Shown piece after piece: positions 51,780-60,576 of a stretch of 64,000 nucleotides of DNA. Source of the stretch: Kitasatospora atroaurantiaca (lineage in GTDB: Bacteria; Actinomycetota; Actinomycetes; Streptomycetales; Streptomycetaceae); the NCBI RefSeq assembly GCF_007828955.1, contig NZ_VIVR01000001.1, positions 310,001-374,000 on the forward strand, written 5' to 3'. Every line of letters starts with the position of its first letter. Within the stretch, counting starts at the first letter, position 1. A program made the translations under genes and the position numbers. A model generated the notes under the pieces. It had not been told where the DNA came from and ran no database searches. It saw nothing but the letters and a program-made list of their open reading frames with translations.

Positions 51780-52976
51780 TCATCGCGGTGGCCCGGCGGA
51801 AGCCGGCTCCGCCGGGGACGCGCCGTCCGGCGCAGACGCCGCGAGGTGCGGGTACTCCGCCGAACGGTGCTGGAAGGCAAGGATCTTGGGGTTCCGGATG
51901 ACGCCGTCGCGGATCTCGACGGCGCGGCGGACGGTCTCGTGGGACTCCCAGGTGCTGGGGCCGGTGAGCACGGCCCGCACAAAGGGCAGCAGAGCCTCGC
52001 TGTTCTCCCAGGTCGCAGAGTCCCACAGATAGGACGGGCTGTGATCCACGCCGTAGTAGCGGACGTTGTCGCCCACGACGAAGGTCGGCTCGCTGAACGA
52101 GGTCGGCCGCGCCCAGCCGAAGCCCATGCCCTCGTCGCAGGAGACGTCGATGACCAGGGTGCCCGGGGCGAGCAGGTCGAGGTCGTCGTCGTCGATGAAC
52201 ATCAGCGGCGCATCGGTGTCCTGCAGTACGCAGTTGACGATGATGTCGTGCTCGGCGAGGAACTCGGCCAGCGGTACCCGGCCGTCGTCGGTCAGGGCGT
52301 AGCTGCGGCGGGGATCGGAGTCGTCGTGGTCGAACTGAACGATACGCGCGGAGTGGATCGGTGAGCTGACCGCGGTGACGCCGCGCTGGGTGAGGACGTC
52401 GACGTCGTGAACGCCCAAGGCGCTCAGAGCCGTCACCGCCCCTCGCGCGGTCGCACCGAAGCCCAGGACGGCGGCACGGAGCCGGCGGCCGTAGTCACCC
52501 GTCGAGCCGATGAGCTGCAAGGCGTGCAGGACCGAGGAGTAGCCGGCCAACTCGTTGTTCTTGTGGAAGACGTGCAGGTTGAACGAGCCGTCGTTGGTCC
52601 AGTGGTTCATCGCCTCGAAGGCGATCAGGGTCAGCTTCCGGTCGATGGCGATCTGGGTGAGCTCTTCGTCCTGGACGCAGTGCGGCCAGCCCCAGAGAAC
52701 CTGCCCGTTGCGCAGTTCCGCGAGGTCCTCCGGCAGTGGTTTGGCCAGCAGGATGACGTCGCAGTCGGCGATGAGCTGCTCGCGGGATCCGAACCCGGCG
52801 ACCAGGGGTGCCAACTGTGCGTCGGAGATGCCGAAGCGCTCTCCGTAGCCGTGTTCAAGAAAGATGCGCCCCCGAAGGTCGGGGTCGATCCGCTCGAAGT
52901 GTGAGGGGTGAATCGGCAGTCGACGCTCGTTCTCTTTACGTGACTGTGCCATTACTCCGAGATTGAGCTGGTGCAC
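51780..52976 (-). CDS. N5-(carboxyethyl)ornithine synthase-like / AlaDH-PNT family enzyme
   Basis: 398 residues. The start (LNLGVMAQSRKENERRLPIHPSHF) is the substrate-binding strand of the alanine dehydrogenase/PNT family, closest by eye to N5-(carboxyethyl)ornithine synthases. The Rossmann half holds RRLRAAVLGFGATARGAVTALSALGV, and LVIDVSCDEGMGFGWARPTSFSEP fits the second domain. It would use NAD(P)H to join pyruvate and an amino acid. GTG 52976 keeps the conserved first strand. The Ala/Pro-rich C-terminus (DGASPAEPASAGPPR) is likely disordered. Stands alone. Confidence 0.75.
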   Translation of the reverse strand: MHQLNLGVMAQSRKENERRLPIHPSHFERIDPDLRGRIFLEHGYGERFGISDAQLAPLVAGFGSREQLIADCDVILLAKPLPEDLAELRNGQVLWGWPHCVQDEELTQIAIDRKLTLIAFEAMNHWTNDGSFNLHVFHKNNELAGYSSVLHALQLIGSTGDYGRRLRAAVLGFGATARGAVTALSALGVHDVDVLTQRGVTAVSSPIHSARIVQFDHDDSDPRRSYALTDDGRVPLAEFLAEHDIIVNCVLQDTDAPLMFIDDDDLDLLAPGTLVIDVSCDEGMGFGWARPTSFSEPTFVVGDNVRYYGVDHSPSYLWDSATWENSEALLPFVRAVLTGPSTWESHETVRRAVEIRDGVIRNPKILAFQHRSAEYPHLAASAPDGASPAEPASAGPPR

Positions 52977-53318
52977 GCAGGCCCCTTTGATTGCTGCCTG
53001 TCTAGCACACTTCGTCCGCGGTGGGCTCCCGGGTCTCGGCCCAGGAGGCGAGCGGGACGGCCGCGGAGTGCGTCGCTGAACTCGCTCACGCAGAAGATCC
53101 GCCCCGGCCCAGCCGCTCACCGATCGCAGCGCGGCCCGACGACCACACGTCGGCCGGCCGGCTACGCGACGGAGGCCCGACCGCGGACGGACCCCGCTGC
53201 TGCACCTCCTGTGCCGACGCGCTACCGGCCCGCTCGCGCAGCCTCGACCACTCCTGAAGCTCGATCAGTACGGGCCGCTCTCGGCCTCGAACTGCGGCTT
53301 GAGCCCGAACACGTCCCG
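52977..53318. other. Intergenic region with a 3' coding remnant
   Basis: No complete gene. Immediately after the stop of the next gene on the minus strand, the same frame continues as RDVFGLKPQFEAESGPY to a TGA (53265-53267), which looks like a lost C-terminus. The rest is GC-rich with no hairpin of note. Confidence 0.5.
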
Positions 53319-54146
53319 CTAGAAGCGGTGGACGGCCGGTTGCAACCTGCGGATCCGGTCGAGGCTTCCGGCCAGGAGGTCGTCATGGGTGATGGCAAAG
53401 TCGCCGTTGGGCAGGGGCTCGTGGCCGAAGTAGCTGCCCATGACGGTGCCGGGGAGGAACTCGTACAGCTGATCAGGCATGTCGATGGGGTAGTTCACGG
53501 GCGTGCCCCAGTCGTACGAGGCCTCGTCGGTGCCGAACAGGACCCAGTGGTCGGCGGGTACGGGAGTGTCCGTGGCCGGAACCCCGCCGGTGTGGCAGTC
53601 CAGGGCCGGGGCCGTGAGCAGGTCCGGCTCCAGGGGTTGGTACCACAGCAGAAGCGGGCCGGCTCTCTTCGCATCGGCGTTGTCGAAGCAGCAGACCACG
53701 ATCGTGTGGTCCGGGTAGTGGTCCGCGTAGAACCGCAGCAGTTCGGGATCGAGACGGGGGCGTTTGCGCGAGGGCACTTGGGTCAGCGCAGCCGGGATCC
53801 GGGTCGCGTCGTCGGCGAGCAGTACGGTGTAGATGTCGTGGTCGAACACCTGGACCGGGGTGCCGGTGCCCGACCCCCTCGACCGGTCGGTTGCGCCCCG
53901 TGTCCGTGGGCGTGCCGCATCCACCATGCGGGACAGGATTTCGGGGCAATTGCCCGCGGAGAGGAAGTTCTCGCGGGTCATGGAGTGTGCGGGCAGATGG
54001 AGCAGCATGGCGTTGGTACCGGCGGCGAGGTTGACCGCGGTGTTCTGGTAGCCCAGTACGTGGATCAGCCCGTGCTGCGAGTGATGCCGACGTCCGATGA
54101 ACAGGGTGGTGCCGAAGAACTCAGCATGGTCCGTAGAGACACACAT
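53319..54146 (-). CDS. Conserved hypothetical protein, possibly truncated by a TAG
   Basis: 275 residues, soluble. It opens with an FFGTTLFIGRRHHSQHGLIHVLGYQNTAVN stretch and contains DPELLRFYADHYPDHTIVVCCFDNADAKRAGPLLLWYQPL and ends LDRIRRLQPAVHRF. Function not recognised. The TAG stop is followed in frame by 17 more protein-like codons to a TGA, so the natural protein may have been 293 residues long. Confidence 0.65.
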   Translation of the reverse strand: MCVSTDHAEFFGTTLFIGRRHHSQHGLIHVLGYQNTAVNLAAGTNAMLLHLPAHSMTRENFLSAGNCPEILSRMVDAARPRTRGATDRSRGSGTGTPVQVFDHDIYTVLLADDATRIPAALTQVPSRKRPRLDPELLRFYADHYPDHTIVVCCFDNADAKRAGPLLLWYQPLEPDLLTAPALDCHTGGVPATDTPVPADHWVLFGTDEASYDWGTPVNYPIDMPDQLYEFLPGTVMGSYFGHEPLPNGDFAITHDDLLAGSLDRIRRLQPAVHRF

Positions 54147-54192
54147 GGGCTCAACCTAGCGGCAACCGCGGGCCTTTGAGGAGAGGGTTGAA

Positions 54193-54221
54193 CCCTCGGT
54201 CGGCTCGCAGCCGACCGAGGG
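54193..54221 (-). terminator. Terminator of the araB-araD-araA-galM operon
   Basis: Perfect 13-bp stem CCCTCGGTCGGCT/AGCCGACCGAGGG with a three-base loop, 39 bases after the galM stop. Confidence 0.85.
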
Positions 54222-54259
54222 CAGAGGTTGAGGAACAGGCTCGGCCCGCAGCAGCAGGC

Positions 54260-55366
54260 TCAGCTCCGGTCCGCCGAGAAGCGGTAGACCGTTGTCGAGC
54301 GGTACTCCTCCCCCGGGCGCAGGACGGTGGAGGGGTAGGCCGGCCGGTGCGGGGAGTCGGGGAAGTGCTGGGTCTCCAGGGCGATGCCCGCGTACGCCTT
54401 GTACGCGCCGCCGCCCGGGCCGGTGAGCGAGCCGTCGAAGAGGTTCCCGGTGTAGATCTGCAGGCCGGGCTCGGTGGTCAGGCACTCCAGCCGCCGACCG
54501 CTGGCCGGGTGGCGCAGGACCGCTACCGTCCTCGGCCCGTCGCCCTCGTCCGGGCGCAGCACCCAGTTGTGGTCGTAGCCGCCGCCGGCCAGCCACAGCT
54601 GCGGGTGGTCGGCGGAGATCCGTTCGCCGACCGGGCGCGGCTCGGTGAGGTCGAAGGGTGTGCCGGCCACCGGGGACGGCGGCCCGTACGGGATCAACTG
54701 CCCGTCCACGGGCGTGTACTGGTCGGCCTCGACCTGCAGGACGTGGTCGAGGACGGTGCCGTTGCCCTCGCCCGCAAGGTTGAAGTAGGCGTGGTTGGTC
54801 AGGTTGACCACGGTCGTGGCGTCGGTGGCGGCGGCGTACTCGATCGTGAGCGTTCCCGAACCGTCGAGCAGGTACGTGACGTTGACCGTCAGGCCGCCCG
54901 GGAAGCCCTGGTCGCCGTCGGGGCTGTGCAGTTCGAGGCGGACGCCGACGCGGCCCGGCTCGCGTACCTCGACGGCGTCCCACAGACGAGTGTCGAAGCC
55001 GTCCGGGCCGCCGTGCAGGGTGTGCCCGCTCGGCTGGGTCAGCAGGTGGTGGACGGTGCCGTCGAGCGGCAGTTCACCGCGGGCGATGCGGTTGGCGTAG
55101 CGGCCGACGGTGGCCCCGAAGTAGCAGGCCTCCCCCAGCAGGTCGGCCACGCTCGCGCCGCCGAGCACGACGTTCGCTCGCCGCCCGTCCCGGTCCGGGG
55201 CGTGGACGGCCTGCAGGCGGGCGCCGAGGTTGAGCACCTCGGCCGTCACGGTGTCCTGGGAGCCGAACACCCAGCGGTCGATCTGCCGCCCGTCGGGAAG
55301 GGTCGCGTACGGCTCCCGGCGGATCGTCACGCCTTCCTCGCCGGGGTGCTTCGGTGCGATGGTCAT
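54260..55366 (-). CDS. galM: Aldose 1-epimerase (galactose mutarotase)
   Basis: 368 residues. GalM beta-sandwich: FGATVGRYANRIARGEL, HTLHGGPDGFDTRLWD with the catalytic His, VNLTNHAYFNLAG and ALETQHFPDSPHRPAYPSTVLRPGEEYRSTTVY with the catalytic acid. It interconverts sugar anomers and, for L-arabinose, ring forms as well. Last gene of the arabinose operon. The ATG at 55366 is chosen; a TTG four codons earlier touches a GGAG and is the alternative. A hairpin separates it from araA. Confidence 0.9.
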   Translation of the reverse strand: MTIAPKHPGEEGVTIRREPYATLPDGRQIDRWVFGSQDTVTAEVLNLGARLQAVHAPDRDGRRANVVLGGASVADLLGEACYFGATVGRYANRIARGELPLDGTVHHLLTQPSGHTLHGGPDGFDTRLWDAVEVREPGRVGVRLELHSPDGDQGFPGGLTVNVTYLLDGSGTLTIEYAAATDATTVVNLTNHAYFNLAGEGNGTVLDHVLQVEADQYTPVDGQLIPYGPPSPVAGTPFDLTEPRPVGERISADHPQLWLAGGGYDHNWVLRPDEGDGPRTVAVLRHPASGRRLECLTTEPGLQIYTGNLFDGSLTGPGGGAYKAYAGIALETQHFPDSPHRPAYPSTVLRPGEEYRSTTVYRFSADRS

Positions 55367-55396
55367 GAGGTGATGCAACTCCAGGTGGAGGGAGGA

Positions 55397-55423
55397 GCGG
55401 CGTCCGGCACGGTCGGACGCCGC
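55397..55423 (-). terminator. Hairpin between araA and galM
   Basis: Perfect 10-bp stem GCGGCGTCCG/CGGACGCCGC with a 7-base loop, 17 bases after araA. Probably lowers galM relative to araA. Confidence 0.7.
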
Positions 55424-55440
55424 CCCACGGACCGTTGCCG

Positions 55441-56946
55441 TCAGAAGCCCTGGGCCAGGCGGTGGTAGGCCTGGTTCCAGCGGATCTCCTTGGTGAACTG
55501 GCGGATCGTGGTGTCCGCGTCGATGACAAGCAGCTCGGTGCCGAGGATGTCGGCGAGGTCGCCCAGCTCCTCGGCGCCGATCGCGCTCGAGAGCACGGTG
55601 TGGTGCGGCGCACCGGCGGTGAGCCAGGCCTCGGTGGAGGTGCGCAGGTTCGGGCGGGGCTGCCAGACCGCACGGGCCACCGGGAGGTTCGGAAGCGGCT
55701 CGGCGGGCTCGACCACGTCGATCTCGTTGGCGACCAGGCGGAAGCGGTCGCCCATGTCGGCCAGGCCGACCACCACGGCCGGGCCGGTCTGTGCGTCGAA
55801 GACGAGGCGGACCGGGTCCTCCCGGCCGCCGATGCCCAGCGGGTGGATCTCACAGGACGGCACGCCGGCCGCGATGGTCGGGCAGACCTCCAGCATGTGC
55901 GCGCCGAGGATCAACTCCCGGCCCGGCTCGAGGTGGTAGGTGTAGTCCTCCATGAAGGAGGTGCCGCCGGGCAGGCCGGCGGACATCACCTTGAGCGTGC
56001 GCAGCAGGACGGAGGTCTTCCAGTCGCCCTCGCCGCCGAAGCCGTAGCCGTCGGCCATCAGCCGCTGGACCGCCAGGCCGGGCAGCTGGCGCAGACCGCC
56101 CAGGTCCTCGAAGTTGGTGGTGAAGGCGTTGAAGCCGCCGTCCGTCAGGAAGCCGCGGAGTCCGAGTTCGATCCGGGCGGCGTAGCGCAGCGAGTCGTGG
56201 CGGTCGCCGCCCGCACGGAGTTCGGGAGCTACGCGGAAGGTCTCCTCGTACTCCTTGACCAGTTCGGTCACGTCGGCGTCCGTGCTCGCGTCGACGGCCT
56301 CGACCAGGTCGTTGACGCCGTACGTGTTCACCGAGACGCCGAAGCGGAGTTGGGCCTCGACCTTGTCGCCCTCGGTCACGGCGACGTCGCGCATGTTGTC
56401 GCCGAAGCGGGCCAGCTTGAGGCTGCTCAGCTCGGCCCGTCCGGCCGCGGCCCGGGCCCAGGAGGCGATCCGGACGGCGACCGACGGGTCGGTGACGTGT
56501 CCGGCGACGGTCTTGCGGGCGACGCCGAGGCGGGACTGGATGTAGCCGAACTCGCGGTCCCCGTGGGCCGCCTGGTTCAGGTTCATGAAGTCCATGTCGA
56601 TCGAGGACCAGGGCAGTGCGACGTTGGCCTGGGTGTGCAGGTGGAGCAGCGGCTTGCGCAGCGCGTCCAGGCCGGCGATCCACATCTTGGCCGGGGAGAA
56701 GGTGTGCATCCAGGCGATCAGGCCGATGCAGGCGTCGTCGGCGTTGGCGTCCAGGCAGATCCGCCGGATCGCGCCGGCGTCGGTGAGCACGGGCTTCCAG
56801 ACGACCCGGACGGGGATGCCGGAGTCGTCGTCCAGCGCGTCGGCGATCTGCCGGGACTGGTCGGCCACCTGCCGCAGGGTGTCCTCGCCGTACAGGCCCT
56901 GACTACCGGTCAGGAACCAGACCTCGCGGCCCTCGATCGACTTCAT
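55441..56946 (-). CDS. araA: L-arabinose isomerase
   Basis: 501 residues, the normal length. Starts [19 protein letters not shown]. Other landmarks are [69 protein letters not shown] (metal-binding Glu residues) and the C-terminal HHTVLSS. It converts L-arabinose to L-ribulose with a divalent metal. Twelve bases after araD in the operon. Confidence 0.95.
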   Translation of the reverse strand: MKSIEGREVWFLTGSQGLYGEDTLRQVADQSRQIADALDDDSGIPVRVVWKPVLTDAGAIRRICLDANADDACIGLIAWMHTFSPAKMWIAGLDALRKPLLHLHTQANVALPWSSIDMDFMNLNQAAHGDREFGYIQSRLGVARKTVAGHVTDPSVAVRIASWARAAAGRAELSSLKLARFGDNMRDVAVTEGDKVEAQLRFGVSVNTYGVNDLVEAVDASTDADVTELVKEYEETFRVAPELRAGGDRHDSLRYAARIELGLRGFLTDGGFNAFTTNFEDLGGLRQLPGLAVQRLMADGYGFGGEGDWKTSVLLRTLKVMSAGLPGGTSFMEDYTYHLEPGRELILGAHMLEVCPTIAAGVPSCEIHPLGIGGREDPVRLVFDAQTGPAVVVGLADMGDRFRLVANEIDVVEPAEPLPNLPVARAVWQPRPNLRTSTEAWLTAGAPHHTVLSSAIGAEELGDLADILGTELLVIDADTTIRQFTKEIRWNQAYHRLAQGF

Positions 56947-56958
56947 GGGGTGATCTCC

Positions 56959-57630
56959 TTAGCGGGCAGCGGACTGCTGGCCGTACACGTTCTGGTAGCG
57001 GTAGTTGAGCCGGTCGATGTCGTCCTGCGCAATCGGCAGGGGTTCGCCGAGCTGGCGGGAGATGTGGACGGTGCGGGCGACGTCCTCGCACATCACGGCG
57101 GCCTTGACGGCGGCCTTGGCGTCCTTGCCGATGGTGAAGACGCCGTGGCTCTTCATCAGGACGGCGGGTGAGCGGTGGCCCTGGAGGGTCTCCACGATGC
57201 CCCGGCCGATGGAGTCGTCGCCGATCAGGGCGAACGGGCCGACCGGGATCTCGGCGCCGAACTCGTCGGCCATGGCAGTGAGTACGCAGGGCACGGCCTC
57301 GCCGCGCGCCGCCCAGGCGCAGGCGTACGTGGAGTGGGTGTGCACCACTCCCCCGACCTCGGGCATGTGCCGGTAGACGTAGGCGTGCGCGGCGGTGTCG
57401 GAGGACGGGGAGTGCTCGCCCTCGACGACCTTGCCGTCCAGGTCGCAGAGGATCATGTTCTCGGGTGTCAGCTCGTCGTACGAGACACCGCTCGGCTTGA
57501 TCACCAGCAGGTCCTCGCCGGGGACGCGGGCGGAGACGTTGCCGGCCGTCCAGACGACGAGGTTGTAGCGGACCAGTTCCTGGTGGAGGTCGCTGACCTG
57601 GCGGCGCAGCAGATCGATCGGGGACGTCAT
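56959..57630 (-). CDS. araD: L-ribulose-5-phosphate 4-epimerase
   Basis: 223 residues, class II aldolase family. LLVIKPSGVSYDELTPENMILCDLDG, then the zinc ligands HTHSTYACAWAARG, and the final tail LNYRYQNVYGQ. It makes D-xylulose 5-phosphate for the pentose phosphate pathway. Three bases after araB; strongly coupled. Confidence 0.95.
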   Translation of the reverse strand: MTSPIDLLRRQVSDLHQELVRYNLVVWTAGNVSARVPGEDLLVIKPSGVSYDELTPENMILCDLDGKVVEGEHSPSSDTAAHAYVYRHMPEVGGVVHTHSTYACAWAARGEAVPCVLTAMADEFGAEIPVGPFALIGDDSIGRGIVETLQGHRSPAVLMKSHGVFTIGKDAKAAVKAAVMCEDVARTVHISRQLGEPLPIAQDDIDRLNYRYQNVYGQQSAAR

Positions 57631-57633
57631 GGG

Positions 57634-59325
57634 TCAGACCTCGCTGTTCCGGGAGAGGGCGGCGTTGCGCTGTCGGCGCAGGCGGTGCAGCTGCTTGTCG
57701 GGGCCCGTGCCGAAGTGTTCGTGCAGGAGGCGGTACTCGGCGTAGAGGGCGTCGTAGGCGTCGGCGCGGGCGGTGTCCGGCTGGTACGCACCGCGCTGCA
57801 CCCGGCCCATGGCCGCGGCGGCCGCCCGGACGTCGGGGTGGGCGCCGGCGGCGACCGCGGCGTGGATGGCGGAGCCGAGCGCCGGGCCCTGGGCGGATTC
57901 GGCGAGCGAGACGGGCCGGCGCAGCACGTCGGCGTAGATCTGCATCAGCAGGGCGTTCTTCTTCAGCCCGCCGGTGACGATGAACTCGGTGACGGGGACG
58001 CCGCCCTGCTCCAGGGCGTCGACGATGGTGCGGGTGCCGAAGGCGGTGGCCTCCAGCAGGGCGCGGTAGATCTCCTCGGGGCGGGTGGCCAGGGTGAGGC
58101 CGATGATGACGCCGGAGAGGTGGTGGTCGACCAGGGTGGAGCGGTTGCCGTTCATCCAGTCGAGGGCGACCAAGCCGTGACCGCCGACGGGCTGGTCGGC
58201 GATCTTGCGGGTGAGCAGCTGGTGCAGGTCCTCGCCGCCCGCCTCAGCCTCGGCCAGGTAGTCGGCGGGGACGCCCTGGCGCAGCCACCAGGCGAAGATG
58301 TCGCCGACGGCGCTCTGGCCGGCCTCGTAACCGAAGGCGCCTTCGACGATTCCGCCGTCGACGACTCCGCAGATGCCGGGGACGTCGGCGAGGGTGGCGC
58401 CGTTGACGACGTGGCAGGTGGAGGTGCCCATGATGGCGAGGAGTTGGCCGTTCTCGACGGCCTGGGCGGCGGGGGCGGCGACGTGGGCGTCGACGTTGCC
58501 GGTGGCGACGGCGATGCCCTCGGGCAGGCCGGTCCAGGCGGCGGCCTGGGCGGTGAGCGAGCCGGCCCGGGAGCCGAGGGGCGAGAGCGGGTGCTCGAGC
58601 CGGGTGCGGGCGAAGTCGGCGAAGTCGGGGTGCAGGGCGGCGAGGTAGTCCTCGCTGGGGTAGTGGCCGTCCTGGTGGATGCCCTTGTAGCCGGCGGTGC
58701 AGGTGTTGCGGGTCTCGACGCCGGTGAGCTGCCAGACGATCCAGTCGGCGGCCTCGATCCAGCGCTCGGTGGCGGCGTAGGTGTCCGGGTCCTCCTCGAG
58801 CAGCTGGAGTGCCTTGGCGTACTGCCACTCGGCGGAGATCTTGCCGCCGTAGCGGGAGATCCACTTCTCGGCGCGCAGGTGGGCGAGGTGGTTGATCCGG
58901 TCGGCCTGGCCCTGGGCGGCGTGGTGCTTCCAGAGCTTGGGCCAGGCGTGCGGACGGTCGCCGAGCGCGGTCTCGGCGAGCGGGGTGCCGTCGGCCCGTA
59001 CGGGGAGGACGGTGCAGGCGGTGAAGTCGGTGGCGATGCCGATCACGGCGGCCGGGTCGACGCCGCTGGCGGCGACGGCGGCGGGGACGGCGGTGCGCAG
59101 TACCTCGCGCCAGTCCTCGGGGTGCTGCAGGGCCCAGTCGGGCGGCAGGATCTGGCCGGTGGTGGGGAGTTCGCGCTCGATGACGCCGTGCGGGTACTCG
59201 TGGACGGCGGAGCCGACCTCCTCGCCGTCGCGTACGCGGACCACCACGGCCCGGCCGGAGAGCGTGCCGAAGTCGACACCGACGACGTAGCTCTCCGCGT
59301 CCTGGGTGGGAGGAGTCACGGTCAC
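57634..59325 (-). CDS. araB: Ribulokinase
   Basis: 563 residues, FGGY carbohydrate kinase. Starts YVVGVDFGTLSGRAVVVRV (ATP phosphate loop), then GIATDFTACTVLPV, GNVDAHVAA and the second-domain VTGGLKKNALLMQIYADVLRRPV. It phosphorylates L-ribulose. GTG 59325 stands seven bases after AAGGA; GTG 59331 is too close to it. First gene of araB-araD-araA-galM, with a 214-base leader from its operator/promoter. Confidence 0.95.
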   Translation of the reverse strand: MTVTPPTQDAESYVVGVDFGTLSGRAVVVRVRDGEEVGSAVHEYPHGVIERELPTTGQILPPDWALQHPEDWREVLRTAVPAAVAASGVDPAAVIGIATDFTACTVLPVRADGTPLAETALGDRPHAWPKLWKHHAAQGQADRINHLAHLRAEKWISRYGGKISAEWQYAKALQLLEEDPDTYAATERWIEAADWIVWQLTGVETRNTCTAGYKGIHQDGHYPSEDYLAALHPDFADFARTRLEHPLSPLGSRAGSLTAQAAAWTGLPEGIAVATGNVDAHVAAPAAQAVENGQLLAIMGTSTCHVVNGATLADVPGICGVVDGGIVEGAFGYEAGQSAVGDIFAWWLRQGVPADYLAEAEAGGEDLHQLLTRKIADQPVGGHGLVALDWMNGNRSTLVDHHLSGVIIGLTLATRPEEIYRALLEATAFGTRTIVDALEQGGVPVTEFIVTGGLKKNALLMQIYADVLRRPVSLAESAQGPALGSAIHAAVAAGAHPDVRAAAAAMGRVQRGAYQPDTARADAYDALYAEYRLLHEHFGTGPDKQLHRLRRQRNAALSRNSEV

Positions 59326-59409
59326 TTTCACATCCTTCGTACGGAGCTGGTGCGCTGATGCCGGCCGCCGGGCCACCGCGTCCCTGCGGAGGTCCGGCGG
59401 CCGGCCGCC

Positions 59410-59442
59410 GTTCCGCCGCCTCTCCCTCAAGAGGGGCGGAAC
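59410..59442 (-). other. Stem-loop in the araB leader
   Basis: GTTCCGCC and GGCGGAAC enclose a second stem CCTCT/AGAGG, separated by a single bulged G. It lies between the araB promoter and start, so it would form in the leader RNA. Could be an attenuator or a stabiliser. Confidence 0.55.
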
Positions 59443-59538
59443 GGGTGCCGCCGGCCGGTCGGACGGAAGCGGGGGAGTCGGTCCGGCCGGCGGAGTGGGT
59501 GGCCGCTGCGGGAGCGGCTCGGACAAGCGCGCACAGTG

Positions 59539-59567
59539 ATTGTTAGCGCTAACAATTTGCCTGTCAA
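59539..59567 (-). promoter_or_regulatory. LacI-type operator and promoter of araB
   Basis: Perfect 18-base palindrome ATTGTTAGCGCTAACAAT (59539-59556). On the minus strand a consensus TTGACA (59567-59562) stands 16 bases before TAACAA (59545-59540), so the operator covers the -10. Binding would block polymerase. Confidence 0.9.
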
Positions 59568-59595
59568 GACCAGCCGCAGGCCGGCCGCAGGGCGG

Positions 59596-60576
59596 TCAGG
59601 CCTTGCGGCGGCCGACGATCAGGCGCTGGAGCAGGATGAACACGAACAGCAGGCCGCCGATCACGATCCTGGTCCACCACGAACTGAGCGTGCCCTGGAA
59701 GCTGATGACCGTCTGGATCAGGCCCAGCACCAGCACCCCGAGCGCGGTGCCGAGCAGGTAGCCGGAGCCGCCCGTCAGCAGCGTCCCGCCGATCACCACC
59801 GCGGCGATCGCGTCCAGCTCCAGGCCCACGGCGTGCAGCCCGTAGCCGGAGAGCATGTAGAAGGTCAGCAGCACTCCCCCGAGCGCCGAGCAGAACCCGC
59901 TGATCGCGTAGACCGCGATCTTCGTCCGGGCGACCGGGAGGCCCATCAGCAGCGCGGACTGCTCACTGCCGCCCAGCGCGTACACGTTCCGGCCGAGGCG
60001 GGTGTAGTGCAGCACCACGAAGGCGATCGCCAGCACGCCGACGGCTATCAGGACGCTCGGCGAGACGAACAGGTCGCCCGGCAGCGGGATCCGGGTCTGC
60101 GCGAAGGCGGTGTAGGTGGGGTCGGTGATCGAGATCGAGTCGATGCTGATGGTGTAGCAGAGGCCGCGGGCCAGGAACATCCCGGCGAGCGTGACGATGA
60201 ACGGCTGGATCTCGAAGGTGTGGATCACCCACCCCATCACGAACCCGGCGCCCGTCCCGACCACCAGCACCAGCGGGATCACCAGCAGCGGCGGCCAGCC
60301 GTGCTGCTCCACCAGCCAGGCGGAGATCATCGTCGAGAGCGCCACCATCGCGCCGACCGACAGGTCGATCCCGCCGGTCAGCACCACGAAGGTCATCCCG
60401 ACCGCGACCACCAGCAGGAAGGCGTTGTCGATCAGCAGGTTGAGCAGCACCTGCCCGGAGAAGAAGCCGTCGTACTGGACCGAGCCGGCGCTGAACATCG
60501 AGACCAGCAGGACGGACGTGACCAGCAGCGGAATGTACTCGCGGCCACGGCCACGGGCCAGGGCGTTCGAGGTCAT
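59596..60576 (-). CDS. yjfF: Sugar ABC transporter permease (YjfF-like)
   Basis: 326 residues, about ten membrane helices. VLTGGIDLSVGAMVALSTM, IQPFIVTLAGMFLARGL, GRNVYALGGSEQSALLMGLP and AVVIGGTLLTGGSGYLLGT are BPD_transp_2 signatures; order and size match E. coli YjfF. Overlaps the ytfT gene (ATGA). ATG 60576 begins the family-like N-terminus. Confidence 0.9.
   Translation of the reverse strand: MTSNALARGRGREYIPLLVTSVLLVSMFSAGSVQYDGFFSGQVLLNLLIDNAFLLVVAVGMTFVVLTGGIDLSVGAMVALSTMISAWLVEQHGWPPLLVIPLVLVVGTGAGFVMGWVIHTFEIQPFIVTLAGMFLARGLCYTISIDSISITDPTYTAFAQTRIPLPGDLFVSPSVLIAVGVLAIAFVVLHYTRLGRNVYALGGSEQSALLMGLPVARTKIAVYAISGFCSALGGVLLTFYMLSGYGLHAVGLELDAIAAVVIGGTLLTGGSGYLLGTALGVLVLGLIQTVISFQGTLSSWWTRIVIGGLLFVFILLQRLIVGRRKA

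Noticed and set aside
57175..59358. 727-codon open frame antisense to araB and araD
   Set aside because: araB and araD are unmistakable; the antisense translation has no domain.
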